64,000 bases of DNA from contig KV423917.1 in assembly GCA_001632435.1 (NCBI GenBank), forward strand, positions 186,001-250,000. The letters run 5' to 3'. The first letter of the stretch is position 1; every line of letters starts with the position of its first letter. The translations under genes and the position numbers were made by a program. Under the pieces are notes generated by a model. That model was not told the DNA's origin and ran no database searches. It saw nothing but the letters and a program-made list of their open reading frames with translations. Below, in pieces: positions 47,621 through 59,245 of this stretch. The DNA comes from Calocera cornea HHB12733. Taxonomy: Eukaryota; Basidiomycota; Dacrymycetes; Dacrymycetales; Dacrymycetaceae.

Positions 47621-48091
47621 TTCACAGCCCATGAAACACCTTCCACGTAAGCATTCACATGCTGCGCATGAGCAGCCTGGCTGTGGGAAGCAATCGGTAA
47701 GTCGCCGGCAGTAACGATTAAATGATTTCTCAGAGCACGTCCACGCATCCCGCACCTCACTTGCCGCCGGCGGACAAATGCGGATATCGCCTGAGACGTG
47801 GCAAACAGTATCGGTGAACTAGACTGTTGTTTAGGTTGGTGGTAGGACATGTCAGCATGCGGAGGAAAAGGGTGATGATAGCATAGCCAAATGTTCAACG
47901 CGGCGGAACGGTGGGTTATCAGATTCAACTATGCACTGATCCGCATCAGGCGATGGCAGTGCTTGTCTTCACGCTGGCATCTCATTTCGAAGTTCCATCC
48001 CTGTTTGCAATTCCTAACGGATACCACTGAGTCAAAACGCTCCGACGTACCGAACACGAACAAGACAAGCACAGTTACAGCAATATCCGTC
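47621..48091. other. intergenic region upstream of D7
   Basis: 471 bp before the D7 ATG. No gene supported; it should contain the D7 promoter. Confidence 0.35.
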
Positions 48092-51000
48092 ATGGAAAGT
48101 CGGGAAAGGGTATGAACATCTTTCCCAGCAGAGAAATGAGAGCTGATTTCCTCCGCGACTAGTCACCATCCTCATCGTCCCCAGATGTTGCGCCTATTCT
48201 GCCTGAACTGCCAGACAATACCACTCCGCTGAGCACCTTCGAGGAACGACGTCCTTGGGAACAACCCCCGGTGGAGCGTAATTTTGTCAATGACCTGCCC
48301 GAGTTCATCGGGAAGGGTGCTCACTCACCTGTATGGCCTCTCTACAACCGCAAGGCGAAAGAGATACACGAGTTGACGATTGAGGGTTGGGATAAGAACA
48401 TGGATGTCCTCCTCGTCTTCGTATGCTTCTGACATCCGCCTCGCTGCAAGAGATGACTGACCTTGCGGTTAGTCGGCACTGTTCTCCGCCGTGGTTACCG
48501 CGTTTCTGGTCCTATCCCTCGCGCTTCTATCCCCGGATATGTCTCAACAGACGGTAGACGCGCTCACCGCGATTTCGCTACAGCTCGCGTCCATGAAAGC
48601 GCCGTCATCGTCCGCGCCACCAGCGTATCAGGCACCGCAGTCTTTCGCTCCAGCAACCAGCTCCGTGGTAATCAACATCTTCTGGGCGCTCAGTTTGACC
48701 ATCAGCCTGTTCACATCAGTGCTCGCCATGCTGGCTAAGGGGTGGCTTCACAACTATGCCACAGGGCTGCCCTCTGGGCCAGCAGAGCAAGCACGACAGC
48801 GTCATTGGCGATATGACACCCTCATTGACTGGAATGTACCGGCGATTGTCAGTGCTCTGCCGATCCTGTTGCATGTTGCCGTTTTCGTTTTCCTTGTTGG
48901 GCTCTTGATATTTCTGTGGCCGTCCAGTACGGTATTGAGCACACTGATGGCGAGCATCTGGATCATGGGTGCTGTCACTTATTTTCTCCTTGCTCTGGGC
49001 CCGGTCATCTGGACACGTTGTCCTTACGCGTCACCACTTACATCTGCCCTAGAGTTCTGCACCAGTATTCGTTACAGCTTTTTGGGCGGAGGGTTCGAGA
49101 GCATGCCGCCGTGGTGGGACCTAAAGAGGAACGTGCTGCTGGCGTGGCGCGTCGTCAGATGGCGTGCGCAGGCTTATCGCCGGCATGCATGGCTAGCTCG
49201 CAGGATTGAACAGTCCATTGAGCACGACGAAGTGCATCTGGACACTTGTCTGATGGGTTGGCTGGAGCGCGTATGCATGGATGGAGAGGAAAAGGAGACG
49301 GTGCTGTGCGCCAGCTTCGGTTGGCAGCTCCACAGCACGTTCGAAAACTTCGAGACCAACTTCTCTGCCGCAGCCGTGCGTGCGGGCCATCGACTGGTCG
49401 ACGTTGAGCCACATTTTGGAGTCTCTGAATGCTTAGCTGCCAAGATGAATCCAACAGAAGCAGAATCTCTCCTGCTCCGACTCGCCGTATACACAACATT
49501 TGGTCAAGGCTTTGTGAGGGAGTGGTGGGAATGGCTGCCAGCTCAGCCTTGGGCGGACTTGTCGTTGGCTAAGTCCAGCGACAGTCGAATCACCACCGCT
49601 TGTATGGGGATCTTACTGTGGATCACTAGTAACAGTCAAGGCTGGTGGGACAGCAATGACGAACACATCAACAGGATGTACGCGATCGCCCTCCCTGAAT
49701 TCTGTAACGCTTTTGAGTCGCCCACAACATCACTTTCGCTCGTCGGCTGTTGGCTGCTGATGCAGCACATAGGCAGACTTCTGCAGTCTTTGCCGGAGTA
49801 TCAGCTCGGACATGCGTCCCTATCGGACCGGTTGGAGACACTTCGAAAGAGGTATCCTGTGCTTCGACAATTTCTCAGGACTCTTGCCTGCTTTGTTAGC
49901 AGTAGTACCTATCTGCCTCCTTGGTTTCTTGCGTCAACCCAGACTCTGTGGTGCTTAGAAACTCTGACATTACTCGGCGACGTAGAGAAATATTGGGTTC
50001 CTGGCCGAAAGTTCAATAGCTGGGTGATAAACCAGCAGCCCGTACTGCACAACGGGGTCACGTGGTCATCGCTCCTCACAGTCGGCCTTCCTCACGAAGG
50101 TCTTGCGGCAAGCATGTCGTATCTTATTCACAATGAGAAGTGGTGGTGGCTGCAATCTTCCGAGCGACACATGCTGGGTCCGATGAATGATGGTTTTCTT
50201 TCGAGATTTACTGCTCACATTGTGGAGGAGATGGGCTTGAAGAAGGCCCTGTATCCCCAGCATGCTGGCCAGCTCCTTGACATGAAGGAACTCGCTTCCC
50301 AGTTTGCCTTTGAACTTTGGATGCTAGTGAAAGTTCCCATAAATCCGATGTACGACTGGATGTACAAGACGAACCATCACATGCGGGTGATTATGTTACA
50401 GCTGATCGACTTTCGGTCAGACCCGAGCGGAAAGACACTTGGAATCTCGCCTTGCATGTTTGAAATGATCTGTGACCCGTGGACATCGTCCTGGGCTATC
50501 TCTTCATTCATTGGAAGCACACCATTCTCCGAGCTTGTCCGCTGCGCACGAGTCTACAAGGATCCTAGATCAGCTACATTTACCACTTGGGCAATTCGGC
50601 AGCAGCTTAGAAAGGCGTACCAGGTGGCGCACACAGAAGAGGCACTCCCTGAGTCAGCATCTCCGACTGTAGAGTGTGTAGATGGAGATATGGCAAAGTG
50701 GAGTGAAGTAGTCACGCACACTGGGTGGCTAGACATGCTCGTCGAATATGCATATCGGGACGCTCTCCAAGGAGACGATGAACACAGCAAATTGATGCAA
50801 GAAGCCATCCTCATGCTTGGGGACCATCTGATTCCGTATTTGGGGAATCTGGCATGCCTCACTCTGGAGCATCCACCTCGAAACACGATAGATGGCTTCG
50901 AGGAACAGATGCGCAAGGCCGTCGGGTACGTCCCACCCGCATCGCTCTCACCACCGCTGTCTCCTCCGCCCGTGCCGACAATCGCCTTGTCAAATTGGCG

Positions 51001-51151
51001 AAACAAGGCAGTATTACATCCTGGCCGGTGGCGGCGACCTGGTGGCAGCGCACCGCCGCGAAGGGCCGCAGAGGTCGAGCTCGGCCCTCTGACCGACTTG
51101 GAGGGGGAAACACCCGAAAGCCGGAGAGCGGGGCCGCCATACAGGCGGTAG
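48092..51151 (+). CDS. DUF6535 membrane protein D7
   Basis: Exons 48092-48109 (18 nt, MESRER), 48163-48420 and 48473-51151 give 984 aa. N-terminal box: RRPWEQPPVERNFVNDLP, SPVWPLYNRKAKEIH and WDKNMDVLLVF. Four spans start near 93, 158, 223 and 245 (INIFWALSLTISLFTSVLAM; VAVFVFLVGLLIFLWP). It shares WRYDTLIDWNVPAIVSALPI with D8 and D9, so D7-D9 form the younger subgroup. Soluble blocks: DTCLMGWLERVCMDGEEKET, SLVGCWLLMQHIG, LYPQHAGQLL and TGWLDMLVEYAYRDAL. The tail has a Pro-rich linker (SPPLSPPPVP), a HPGRW element and EVELG. Confidence 0.88.
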
Positions 51152-51231
51152 TGTGCTCCTCGTCTATGTCACATATATGCGTGCTCCAGGCATTGCCGAT
51201 TCCAGCGAAGCTGGTACCCGTAGCATATTAT

Positions 51232-52530
51232 TAGCATATATACACAATGTAGTAGAAAGAGAACCACAGCGCACGTGTTAAGAACGACACCTTGACAGCC
51301 CCAGCCTCGTGCAGCACGTCCTCCGCCTGCCTCTCCCAGCCCGACAGCGCTTCTTCCCCTGCTTCGTTCCTCCCTTCCAGGATAGCCCCAGGATCGTCGC
51401 TGACGGCGGACTGCCGCATCGCCTACTTCTTGCTACGGGAGCTTGGCCGCGCTCGGGTCCGGCACTGCATGCACGCGTGCTGCTGCAGAAGGATGGTGAA
51501 GTGTATGCTTGAGGTGCCCTCTGGGAGGAGAGACGTGTACTGTGTAACACCTGGAAGGGCGGCGAGCTCCCCGAGGAGACGACGGATGGCGTTTCGTTTC
51601 GGCAGCAGTTAGGTCGGCGGCGAGCTCGAAGATAGGAGTAGACGGTTGGATGGAGCGCAAGATGGACGAACGGATACGAGGTGCGGGAAGCCGGAAGCCC
51701 CATCTGCTTCGCCGACGATGCTTGCAGCTGGTGCAGTTCACGAGGCGAGCCGGGTCACCAAATTCAGCGTGTCCGCCTCTATCCTGGCCGAAGTGGTGAC
51801 GGTCTCATTCTGCATGGAGAGCGTCTATTGCTGCGGGAGCGCTGTCGTCATCGTATCGCGAGCGATTATAGCTCACGCTACAAGTGAGTCCCGGGAGTGC
51901 TCCCATCACCCAAAACCAGACCTGACCCTCGCAAGCGTGCTGAGCATGGCGAGCAGCTTGGGCGCGGAGGCGACAGGGTGGTTACAGCGAGCAAGACGGA
52001 CATATAGTCGCGTCTTGCGAACTTAGTGTGTGAGCCGTGAACGCAGGCGCGGCTGAGGCGGGGAGGACGTAGGTGACAGGAAGGACGTAGGCATCGTTGC
52101 TGCCTGGTGGGCGGTATCACCGCGGCGAACGAGCGGCGGGGGAGGAGGGAGAGGAGAAGCTGCGGCGCGAAGCTGGAACGGGGGAGGTGTCTTCGAGATT
52201 CAGGCGGTTATCTCGTGTAGGGGTTGGGGAAAGCATGGGTATGTGAGCGGATATTGCGGGCAACCAGGCAGATGCGTGCTCGACTGGGTTGGATGGTGCG
52301 CTCGGGCTGCTGGTGACCGGGCCCGTGATAGTGTGAGTCGAGCCCGTTTTCCTGCTCTCATTCGGCCGGCGATCAAGACGATGTGGTCTGATATGGCTAG
52401 TGCCTGTTGAGCTGCATGGGTGTGCGCTGATGCAGAAATACGGAAGGAGTGGGCAAGCATGCTTATCCTGCAGACGAGTCAGTTGGTGTGCGGGGTGCGA
52501 GGCGAATGGGCGCACGGAGTCGGCAATGCC
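51232..52530 (-). pseudogene. decayed Pex14-like gene, copy after D7
   Basis: Read on the minus strand, 51419-51231 encodes EEALSGWERQAEDVLHEA, matching EEALSRWEREAEGVVREA of the open copy at 63178-64000. The membrane segment is recognisable near 52000-51890 (APKLLAMLSTLARVRSG against ASQLLAMLRTLARVVSW) but in another frame, and the coiled-coil region between them has lost its frame. Similarity at 52430-52530 to 58380-58480 shows that the N-terminal side was also copied. Frames are shifted several times, so this is a pseudogene convergent with D7. Confidence 0.75.
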
Positions 52531-53204
52531 CGCCGTGAGACCAAAGCTTCATCTCCTTCACAGCCTATCCACGAATGACCCCGTCCAACATCAGCCGTAC
52601 ACATGTCGTGTGAATGGTCCGGCCGCTTGGCCGCCGGGGACGACGCAGCTCGTCGCTGTTCGGCCGCCGTCGTGAAGGACGAGGTCAGGGGCTAGCCTGT
52701 AGACCGCCTTCACGCGGCGCCGGGGAAGACGCCCATGGACACGGCAAGCGACTTGGTCCAAATCAAACATCAGTGCATTAGACATGAGGGAACCACTGTG
52801 ACTGGTGCGTTGGCGACTTGGATGTTCTGGTAGAGGAGGGATGCGCGAAAGACACGGAGGAGGCACCCGTAAGCCCCCAGTCACCCCCGGCTTCCGCTGT
52901 ATCAATGCACCGACGGGCGTGCGGTCCTGTTTTAGCAGTTTCGAATCGATTTTGCCAGCGCAGTCAGTCAGAACGCTTACTGGGAGGATGTAGAGCCGGA
53001 CGGGAGTGTCCGCGGGAAGATTAGCTCTGGAATCTGCATCAGCAAGATGCTGGCAGTGCAAGGTGTAGTACGCTGGCAACAAGTTATAATCGCGAGTCCA
53101 GCCCTCGACTGCACTGAGCTCGTTGTCACTTAACGTCTCTGTCCAGTACGCTCTGAATCTGCCTGCTTGAATCTCACTCGGGTTGAGAGATAGAAACGCC
53201 TAAG
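52531..53204. other. intergenic region upstream of D8
   Basis: 674 bp. Part (52850-53050) resembles 47425-47610, so it belongs to the duplicated unit. A ttataat motif near 53085 lies about 120 nt before the D8 ATG. No intact gene. Confidence 0.4.
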
Positions 53205-56200
53205 ATGGAAACTACAACGGTATGAGCATCTACCCAGCTTTGGTGAAAGCGCTCATCTCCTGCATGTTCAGCCGTCGTCGACGAGCGTGCACACTACAGC
53301 GCCTATTCTCCCAGAGGTGCCAAGCCAGGGCGTCCACATACCCAACCCCGAAGAACGTCGTTGGTGGGAGGAGCCTCCCGTGGAGCGCAAGTTCGTTAAT
53401 GATATTCCCGCGTTTATCGGAAAGGGCGACAATTCGGAGGTGTGGCCGCTGTATAATCGAAAGGCGAAGGAGATTCACGAGTCAGCAATTGAGGATTGGG
53501 ATAAGAACATGGACGTACTCCTCGTCTTCGTGCGTCTGCGGTTCAGATCGCTGGGATGCTTGACGGACAACTGATCTTCCTGATAGTCGGCCCTGTTTTC
53601 TGCAGTGGTGACCGCCTTCCTGGTCGTGTCAATCGCACTACTGTCTTCCAACCCGTCTCAGCAGACGGTAGATGCCCTTACTGTGATCTCGGCCCAGCTT
53701 GCCGCATTGACAGCACCGGGATCGGCTGCCACGCCAGCGTATCAGGCTCCCGACTCTTTCGTTCCAGCCACCAGCTCTGTGGTGATCAACATCTTCTGGG
53801 CGCTCAGCTTAACTGTTAGCCTATTTACCTCAGTTCTTGCAATGCTCGCAAAATCATGGCTTCACAAATATTCAACAGGGCTCTCCTCCGCACCGGCAGA
53901 ACAAGCGCGACAGCGTTACTGGCGGTACGACTGCCTTGTCAATTGGAATGTACCGGCAATCGTCAGTGCCCTTCCCATCATGCTGCACGTTGCGGTCTTC
54001 ATTTTTCTCATCGGATTCATGATCTTCCTGTGGCCTTCAAGTTCTGCATTGACTGCAATCATGGCGATCGTCTGGGTTGCGGGTGGATTGGCTTACTTTC
54101 TCCTTGCCCTTGGGCCGGTGATCTGGATCCGCTGTCCTTATGCATCTCCCCTTACATCGGCCCTGGAACTTTTCACAGGTATTCACTGTAGCTTCCACCT
54201 GTATCCGATTAGGAATGTGGCCTTCGGTCCATGGTGGAACCTCAGGCAACACATATTGACGGTGTCTCGCCTGGTGAAGGGGCTGGTTTACTTCTGGACG
54301 GACTACCCACGGATGCCAACGAAGGTCAAGGAGTCGATCGCGCATGACCAGGTCCATATCGACACGTGCTTGATGGGGTGGCTAGAGCGCGCCTGCACCG
54401 ACCAGACGGAGAAGGAAATCGTGTTGTGCGCGAGTTTTGGCTGGCAACCCGACAAAGGATTCCAATCGTTTCGGTTTGATTTTGCTACGGCAGCTGCACG
54501 TGCAGTTGCCCGACTTACAAATCCTGATCTGGGACTTTCAGACTGTTTAGCAACGAAGATAACTGCGACTGAGGCAGAGCATCTTCTTATCCGTCTGGGT
54601 ATATATACAAGTTACGCCGAGGGGATCGATGACGAGACATCATGGGCAGCGCTAAGCACTCGGCCATGGGCGCGGCTTGACTCAGCCAAGTCAACAGACA
54701 GTCGCAGCACTACCGCGTGCATGGGAGTCCTTGTATGGACTGCCAGCAACCATGCCGAATGGTGGACAGCAAATGAGGACGCTGTAGAAAGGATGTATGC
54801 CGTCGTACTACCGGAATTTTGCACAGCTTTTGAATCGCCCACCTCAGAACTCTCACTAGTTGGTTGCTGGTTACTCCTTGAACACCTGCGCAGGATAGTG
54901 CTGGGGAAGTCATGGAATCGCTCTGAGGACGCGATAGTAAAGGTTGAGCGGAAATTCCCAGTTCTGCGACGAGTATTTCGAGCCCTCGAGGAGTTTTTCG
55001 GCTCTAGCAAGCAACTTCCGCCTTCCATTCTCTCATCAATACAGGCGCTTTGGGGTAGGAAGGATTCAACGCCAGCCGACCAGTCTGGTTATCGTGGCTT
55101 TGACTTTGGAAATGTCCACATACTTGCACAGCCCTTGTTGACTCATGATATTACATGGGCCTCGTTATTGGCGCTTCCTGTTTCTCGAGGAGAGCTGGTT
55201 GCTAGCCTGTTATACATTGTTCATAACCCGGACCAAGCCGAAATTTGGCTTAAAGACAAATGGCACCCAGCAGATGGCTCCCCGGCCCGTCGTCCCATGG
55301 ACCACATTATGGAAAAGCTGGGCTTGACGGAGCTTGTATACCCCCATTGTCGTACTCAACTTATTAGCCCGGAGCAGCTCAATGCCCAGTACCCGTTGGA
55401 GCTCTTCCTGGTCAAGGGCCTTCTCACCTTTCGAAGGGCTGAGCGTCCTAACCGCATGTTTCCAGTGGATGATGAGCATGCAGTGATTGCATTACAGCTC
55501 TTTGAGCTTTCGTCGAGCGCTCTACTGGACATACTTCGATTGTCACCTGAGGACTCTGCAAAGAATATTCAGTTCCAGCTGTCCCGCCAGCCCCGATGGT
55601 CAGTCATTTCCAGCCCCTCGTTTTCTCAGTTCATCCTTTTCGCTCGTCGGTACAAGGATCCTAGATCGGCTAGAACCGTGACTTGGACCATTTGGAAGGT
55701 GCTTGGAATGAGGTATAAAGAGGCGGAAGATTCAGATCGGTCTAGAGCGCCACACAGTCCACTACGTCACGGCACCCAACTGAAGGGGTGGTTTGGGATG
55801 CTATGGTCTAAGGCTGTTCTGCAGTCTGGATGGATAGACATGCTTGTAGAGTACGGGTATAAGGAGGTCCTCCGCATGGACGAGGAGTACTGCAGGATGC
55901 TGCAAGAAACGATTCTGCTACTCGAAGACCAACTCATTCCTCATCTCGGACCGCTGGCAAGGCTAGTCTTGGAACATCCGCCCCCGCTCATGATTGGAGG
56001 ATTTGAGGAACAGATGCGCAAGGCCGTTGCATACAGGCCGCCGCCGCCGCCGCCGCCGCCGCCTGTCACAGCCCTTTCGAGTTGGCCGAACAAGGCGGTA
56101 TTTCATCCTGAAAGATGGTTCCGCCTGCCGGATTATGCACCGCAGAGAAGGGCATCGGACGTCGAGCTGGGAACTCTGGCCGTTAAAAAAGGGGAAACGG

Positions 56201-56538
56201 AGGAAGATAACCCACGGTCGGAGCAGGCGTCCGGAGAACATCAGGAACCACACCGGGTCGTGACAACCGACGGAGGTCCAACAGGGACGCATGGTCCAAG
56301 CTCTACACAAGAACAGATCCCGACGGAAGAACCGATCTCGGCACAGAAGCTGACATTGGGGGAGGAAGTCGCACCGCCGCCAAGTCCGAAGGACGACATC
56401 CAGGCCGCCTCCTGCAGAGAGCGGCACCGGGCCGACGCCGACACTGCGGAACAGGAAACGGCGTCAGAGCACCGAATTGGGGTGGTAGCGGCCGAACAGG
56501 GTGGGGAGAGAAGCGCCGGAGATCACGCGGATGAGTAG
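53205..56538 (+). CDS. DUF6535 membrane protein D8
   Basis: Exons 53205-53219 (15 nt, METTT), 53272-53529 and 53587-56538 give 1074 aa, the longest copy. N-terminal box: RRWWEEPPVERKFVNDIP and DNSEVWPLYNRKAKEIH. Four spans start near 92, 157, 222 and 244 (INIFWALSLTVSLFTSVLAM; VAVFIFLIGFMIFLWP). Soluble blocks: DTCLMGWLERACTDQTEKEI, SLVGCWLLLEHLRRI, RRYKDPRSARTVT, SGWIDMLVEYGYKEVL and LIPHLGPLARLV. After MRKAVAY a run of about ten prolines (ccg repeat 56038-56063) leads to FHPERW, DVELG and a disordered Glu/Thr/Pro-rich tail of about 120 residues. Confidence 0.88.
56038..56063 (+). repeat. ccg trinucleotide repeat encoding polyproline in D8
   Basis: Nearly nine perfect ccg units in frame, giving a proline run between the conserved C-terminal region and the tail. 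D9 has a shorter, interrupted version at the same place (YSPPPPPPP). Likely length-polymorphic. Confidence 0.85.
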
Positions 56539-57221
56539 GGCAGAGTGAGCTGGGGTGTTCGTAGAGCAGTTGACTGTACGGTTGGTTAGGTCGAGAGAAT
56601 GACAATGTTGGTCCATCGTGTGCTCCTTCCGCACGCGTCTGCTGTACCGGCCGACCTGCGTGTTTACACGGAGAATCCTCGCAGCATAACGACAGAATGG
56701 CATTAGCACTTCAGACAAATACGAATATCGGCACCGCGCCATCACAGCACCAGCAACTCCCTTCTCAGACTCGGCCACAGTGGAGCGCGCTGGAGGGCGC
56801 AAACATACACAGACAGAAATACGGCATTAGATGGATATGAGCTTGTGGGTTGTCGTTGCGTTTGGTCATCAGTTTGAGGAAGCGGTTCGTATCAGTTTGC
56901 CAGCCTGGTGTGACGGTCGTGAGATGCGGGTCGGGAATCAGGAATTGTGAGCCGGACACGGTTAGATGTTCGGTATCTGTCCATCAGAAGGGCGGATATG
57001 TACGTCTATCGGCAAGTCGGGTGGGTCTCGTTCGCTCGTCGGTCATTGGAGGGGGGGACCGCGTACGCCCACTTTACGAGCGGGGAACGTAATTTGGCCG
57101 CTACATCTATCGTCGGTTTATGCAGATCGCCCAACAGAAGCGGTCACAGTCTATCGTCGCCTTCACAGTCGAACTCGGGCCCGAAATCGGACTGTGGCAT
57201 AGATGGTACCTTGAATGATCC
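56539..57221. other. duplicated 3' intergenic region after D8
   Basis: 683 bp. Parts (near 56850-57120) resemble 62800-63170 after D9, for example aagcgg near 56880 against aagcgg near 62878 and the shared tacgtctatcg/tacttctatcg segment. It therefore belongs to the duplicated unit. No gene. Confidence 0.5.
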
Positions 57222-58500
57222 TCCTACACTCGAAATCAGCATGTGTGCACAATGTAGTAGGTAGATAACCCACACTTGTTGACGAGGAGCCCCTTGACAG
57301 CCCTTGCCTCCCTGACCGCTCTCTCCGCCTCCCTCTCCCAGTAGAAAAGGGCCTCCTCCGGCCCACGTCCTCATGTGTGAGACCGCGAGTTCGCTGGTGA
57401 TTGCTGGGCCGGATGGGCGGGCCGGGGGACGACCTGCTGCACCCGGGTCCGGGGCCGTAGGTGCGCGCAGATTCGGAGGAGGGGACGAGGGACAGCGCTC
57501 GGAGAGCAGATTGGGAGGAGCCGCGCGAGCTGTGTGCTGCTGTGTGCATGACGAGCTAGGTAGGACGGCGGCAACGGCGGCAATGCGTCGGTCGCTGACC
57601 TCATGAACGGATGCTTCACCAGCGGGATGAGCGGTTGGAGCCGAGGCAGTCGGTTGAGCGGTGGAAGGGACGCGGAGGGAAGAAACCCCGTGCGCTTTCC
57701 CTATGTGGCTTGACATGATGCAATTGGGAGACCAGCCGGATTACAAGCGCTAGGGCGTGCACCTTGAGCGCTACGCACCCCGCGACGGCGAAGGTCTCGC
57801 CTAGGTAGCAGAGGATAAACCTCTGAGGTAACGGTCAGCACTGCTATACCGCAGTGAACGACACTGGGTCACCTACCGGCCGAACCCTGCTACGCTTCCC
57901 CATCACCCCGAGCCTGCAGATGACCAAAGCGACAGTGCGGACCAGAGCAGCCTGGAGGTCGGAGGGAGGATTCTGTGGGTAGAACGGGAGTGCGGTCGCG
58001 CATTGGAAGCTTGGGGGTGGTAGGCGTGAACGTAGGCCCGGCCCCGGCTGCAGCGGGGAGGGCAGATACCGGAGAATGCCCGCGGGGAGGGGCGGCTGCT
58101 GATACCGCCCAGCTGGGCGGCGTCACGGCGACGATCGAGCGATGGACGGGGCCATGGGAGTGAAGACGCCATGCGGGAGGCGGCTTCAGGTTCGGATTGC
58201 GGTTTGAAGGGAGCTATGGGTCTGGGAACGGGTGTTGTGGACAACCAAGCAGTCGTGCGCCTGATGGGGGTGGGTGCTGAGCTGCCGGTTTGATGGCCAG
58301 CGACCGAGAGAGTTGAGTCGGTTAAACCACTCTCCTTCCGCCTGATTTGCAACCTGCAGGCCCGCAGAAACGCGGATTGAGCGGGCGGGGTTGCTTATCT
58401 GCAGACCTGTCAGTTGATGAACACGGTAGAGGGCAGATGGGGGCACACGCAAAGTCGGCAGTACCGCCGTATGACCCAACCCTCAACTCCATTCGCCCAT
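57222..58500 (-). pseudogene. decayed Pex14-like gene, copy after D8
   Basis: On the minus strand the C-terminal part still reads EEALFYWEREAERAVREARA, then VKGLLVNK, at about 57360-57280, with a stop directly upstream caused by a frame shift. The middle shares GPGP and an AHLR-like remnant of the SLTSYVSARTYGPGPG region with the open copy. The membrane segment region (57985-57890) aligns at DNA level but is out of frame. The 3' side (57240-57160) aligns with 63200-63120, including gacgatagac. It is convergent with D8, as the open copy is with D9. Confidence 0.78.
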
Positions 58501-59245
58501 TCATCCTGTCATTCTTTGAGATAAGTATCTGCCATCGGATGGCAACAACCGAGTGTCTGGTCCAGAAGAACTTGAAAGCGATCAGGCGCTGGCCCTCCTT
58601 GGGGGCTGTGCTCGGTGAAAGCCGATATGGACCGTGCAACCGAAGTGGAATGTGCAGCTACATGACCCAGCACCTTCTTGCGGGTGCATCCGGTTGTATG
58701 ATCCCAGCCGTCTTGCCGACATTTGACCCGGCCCAATGACATGCCGTTGCCTCCCGCTCTGACTTGAAAACAAAAGCCTGTTCAAATGTGTCTATTTATG
58801 CTCCACGTTGCGCGCTGTAATCAAGCAGTGCATTTTACGTTCATCAGACAACAGCTTGATGGCCTGGAATAGGCCCCAAAGAGCCGTGGAGGCCCACTGC
58901 CAGTTCGACACCAAGTGCACGTTCGCAAGATCACACACGACCTCGAGGAACCATCATGGAAGCCAACCAATCGCTTCTTTGGTTGCTTGGAGCATTCGAT
59001 GGTATGGGGGAGATGGTTTAGGAAGACTGGGGATGACTGGTTCCCGAACCCGGCTATTCACGGGTAGCTCCCGTTCTGCATCAGGAAGGCCCATATTCGA
59101 ACTTCGGACGTCCAGCGCTGTCACCTCATCAAGCAGTAGCAATGCATCGTTGTTCGCCTCCTCGTACGTCCGCAACCTGCACATCGAACTCTCGCGGGCC
59201 CACACTGTCGGGCATAGCTCTTCTCAGGCCACCACACCCTTCAGA
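58501..59245. other. intergenic region upstream of D9
   Basis: 745 bp. No supported gene. A tttat stretch near 58793 (gtgtctatttatgc) is the only TATA-like site noticed. The plus-strand frame 58808-59290 has no family features and overlaps the D9 first exon. Confidence 0.35.

Noticed and set aside
51646..52026. 126-codon plus-strand frame
   Set aside because: It runs antisense through the decayed Pex14-like copy, whose homology on the minus strand explains the sequence.
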